NCBI GenBank assembly: GCA_037102815.1 | Contig: BTPP01000007.1 | Location: 1,736,001-1,800,000 of the forward strand | Direction: 5' to 3' | DNA: 64,000 nucleotides | Origin: Neurospora intermedia | Lineage: Eukaryota; Ascomycota; Sordariomycetes; Sordariales; Sordariaceae | Shown here: positions 61,501 to 64,000 of the stretch, in pieces | Position numbering within the stretch: position 1 is the first letter of the stretch | How the letters are laid out: every line of letters begins with the position of its first letter | Notes under the pieces: model-generated | What the model saw: the letters and a program-made list of their open reading frames with translations, nothing else | Database searches by the model: none | Told to the model about the DNA's origin: nothing | Position numbers and translations under genes: made by a program

Positions 61501-63700
61501 ACACAATATGGGGGGTGTGAGTGGAGACGGAAACGAAACTGCGGGCTAATTTAAACACAAGCATTTTATGTACCTAGGTATCTTTTGGAAGTCGAATGTC
61601 ACCGAGTCCTCGGTAGCAAGTGACTTGTACATTGTTTTGCAATACTTAACCGTGCAGCTTACGCAGATCACATACCCAGAGCCTTTGAGCCTCACCGACC
61701 GACGACGATGATGAGCATGGAATTTGGCCTGAAAGGGCATAGCCCACCGGCCACCCCATCGGGGTACAGTGTCAGTCTGTCCCAGACAGAAGGCATGGGA
61801 ATGCAGGGCGCTGCTTTTGCTATTGCGACCGAGGGTTCGATTTAAAACTCCAGGCATCTGCTACTATGGTCACAGCCTCATTCTACGTATGTAGTGATGG
61901 CTGTACAGCATGACCAAAGACCAAAGACTGCCACAAAAAAGGCTGAGATGTTGTTCAAGCGTGCGTCTGATCTAGCAGATGCAGCACGTCGTTTGTGGCC
62001 ATGCTCTCTCGGCCTGTCCCTTGTTGGCCCACGTACCCAAAAGACTTGGGCCGTTTCGTCTTCGGGATCCAGCAGTCTGCGGCAGAATGCGTCGCTTCCA
62101 ACAAATGGCAATTACACAAAACCATCAAGTCCATTGGGGTTTGGAAGTCTAAAGACATTCGAGCATATCTGTCATGCCGAACATATTACCCTTGCTAGAC
62201 ATCGAAGACAAACGGCCCAAGTCTTTTTAGTCCGTCGGTGGGATAGGTGTGTATGAGCTAAAGGAAACCTTGACTCGCATGTGGTAGGGTTTGGCGCGCG
62301 CCATCTAAGATCGAGAACGAGATGTTCCCCGGACTCTAGCATCGAGGAATGCAATTTCGGTTCGCTAACCTGCAGAACTCTGATGCCGAAGTGCCATATC
62401 TGGACACCTCGATTGTGGTATTGAGCTTCGATATCGGTTAATCGAGTCCGTCTGTTTTATTCTTTGTAGTAGTTCACGCAGTAGGTATGGAGTGTAGATG
62501 CGATTTGGTTTTCCACTTGGCTGTCCCTATCTGCAGAGAGGAGTTTCATTCGATTTATGGCGCCGGCGATTACAGTTCAGCAGCGATCACACGGTAATTT
62601 GACCTATCATATACTCAACATGCTGTCGAGCTAGCTTCACTCGGCTGCATGCATTCGGATACCGGAGATATTGGAGACCAGCGAACCTTTCTGCAACCGG
62701 GAGACCCGGCCAACCAACCACAAGAGCTGCGGAACTGACACTGACCGAAAGGGCCTCGGTCGTCCCGAAAGCGCTTCGATGTCTGAAAGCAAAAGCCGAA
62801 TGTCGTACGCCGCGCGGGGGAAGGAGGGGGGGCAAGTCTGGGAGACTGCCGGGGCCGGGGATCGTGGCAAAAGAGCGCCTTCGGTCACAAGCCACAATGA
62901 CCCGGCGGAGGTAACTTTCGTTCACCGTCGACTTTTGCGTTTTGCGCTGTGGAATACACATCCTCGGTTGTGATCACAACAGACTGGGTGTCCTGGATTC
63001 CAAGTTCGTCCAGCTTGCGGATTCTCCTAGCGCGTTTCTCACTACCCTTTTCTAATTGTCCCCACTCGAGTAATCGTGGATAGGCGATAACACCTTTCAA
63101 CTTATGGGCTTGCGTCTGCGATATTAGTTTCTTTCCTTTTTCCAAAGGGCATTGGAGTTGTGTGGTCCATGTGGAGGGAATTTGCTGGATGCGATACGTT
63201 CAGTTACGACAGCCCGGGGCGGGACCCTCAAGTGGGCTAGACCCCCCGAGCGTCTTTTTTCCCCGCCAGCGGCAGAAGGTAGAGGTAGAGGCGCACTGAG
63301 GGCTAGACTACCTAGTGGGCTGTAGAAAAGAGCTGAATAGCCGTTGTGATATCTAACCGTCAAAGTGATCAAAGGACTTGCCGATGGTGTATGACGACCC
63401 GGAGAGAAGGCTAGCGACGTTGATCGTTCGATGTTGCCCGTCACCATAGGTGCACCGGTGATTGCGACTGTACGGAAGAGGTTTGCTGCCCGTTGCTCAG
63501 TCTTGCGCCTCCATCCCTCTACATACATACACTCCGTACACTACAGGCAACTGGTCTGTACAGGTACATACTCCATAGTATAGGGATATCTCTATATACC
63601 TACACGAGCTGGGCCGCTAAAAAGTCCGGGTAAGGTATTAGTGCCTTTCGCGGGCGGATCTACGTAAAACTACGTTCGCGCTACTAGTCAGCTAACGCAC
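61501..63700. other. 2.2-kb region with no recognisable gene; contains a long-loop inverted repeat
   Basis: The composition is normal, but all open frames are short and overlap on both strands without a domain (for example 61894-62256 plus, 62587-62961 minus, 63124-63528 minus). An inverted repeat lies at 62039-62064 and 62203-62228 (see its entry). TACCTAGGTA occurs at 61571. TATACCTAC-type motifs lie near 63590. Confidence 0.4.
62039..62228. repeat. 25-bp inverted repeat around a 138-bp loop
   Basis: The left arm is AAAAGACTTGGGCCGTTT-CGTCTTCG (62039-62064). The right arm is CGAAGACAAACGGCCC-AAGTCTTTT (62203-62227). They are exact reverse complements apart from one extra base. No target duplication or coding content is seen. 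Confidence 0.75.
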
Positions 63701-64000
63701 GGACTGAAACCAGGGTTTTCGCCCGCAAAAGAATTGTTAGCACTATCTAAATTTCGCGCTTTTTCTATTAGTATATTGCTGTATACCCGTTTTTCGTACC
63801 TTCGTATACTTTTCGTATAATCAATTAACAACATTAACGGTTAAACCTTTAATATATTTCTTCGACGTTCCCGTATAACCGCTATAAACCCTGTAAATCC
63901 TCCCTTGCGTACTAGAGGAAGGCTGCGAAGAGTTGTAAATAATTCTCAAACTTTATATTATATTGTTTGTTAAAAGAATAAACCTATTTTAAATTTCCGT
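63701..64000. mobile_element. Start of a further RIP-affected AT-rich block, cut by the window edge
   Basis: From about 63720 the sequence becomes AT-rich and TpA-rich, as in the 4.8-33.7 kb block. Just before it (63625-63720) is a GC-bearing stretch with AGTCCGGG and, 75 bases on, ACGGACTGAAACC. That may be an element end, but no family or terminal repeat can be assigned without the sequence beyond 64000. Confidence 0.35.

Overview
The window comes from a filamentous ascomycete, most likely a sordariomycete. The genes are GC-rich and split by short spliceosomal introns (about 50-180 nt), and the three tRNA genes all carry introns. The protein set is typical of Pezizomycotina (SEC24, a Fus3/Kss1-type MAP kinase, OXR1, HEM4, ERV1, pyruvate decarboxylase). 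Long stretches are extremely AT-rich and full of stop codons, which is the mark of repeat-induced point mutation (RIP) acting on duplicated DNA. No species can be named from the sequence alone.

Layout. 1-4.7 kb is euchromatic: the 3'-truncated diphthamide gene DPH7 (minus), a Bles03/DUF1917-domain gene (plus) that seems to contain a one-base frameshift, and a small single-pass membrane protein gene (minus). From about 4.8 to 33.7 kb the composition flips abruptly to a 28.9-kb RIP-degraded block with no intact gene. Its two borders carry imperfect inverted copies of the same ~45-bp sequence, so the block may be one large terminal-inverted-repeat element. Nested inside is an 8.56-kb Ty3/Gypsy chromovirus fossil (15095-23658) with 298-bp LTRs and a perfect 5-bp target duplication. 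The block also holds at least five tandem-repeat arrays (34-, 72-, ~140-, 150/63- and ~159-bp periods) and a recurring 20-bp palindrome.

34.9-58.3 kb is a second gene-rich segment: SEC24, tRNA-Gln, the mak-2/PMK1-class MAP kinase, OXR1 (minus), HEM4 (minus), ERV1, pyruvate decarboxylase, tRNA-Asp (minus), a Ser/Thr-rich single-pass membrane protein with an 18-bp coding repeat (minus), an unidentified conserved-looking 624-residue protein, and tRNA-Tyr. At 59.04-61.50 kb lies a RIP-killed piggyBac-type DNA transposon with perfect 36-bp inverted ends containing TTAA. The last 2.5 kb shows no convincing gene and turns AT-rich again near 63.7 kb.

The genes do not form a pathway cluster. They are ordinary housekeeping and signalling genes: eEF2 modification, COPII export, mating/virulence-type MAPK signalling, oxidative-stress resistance, haem synthesis, mitochondrial disulfide relay and fermentation. 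HEM4 and ERV1 share a ~400-bp divergent promoter, as do DPH7 and the Bles03 gene. The main point of interest is the 28.9-kb block and what it was before RIP.
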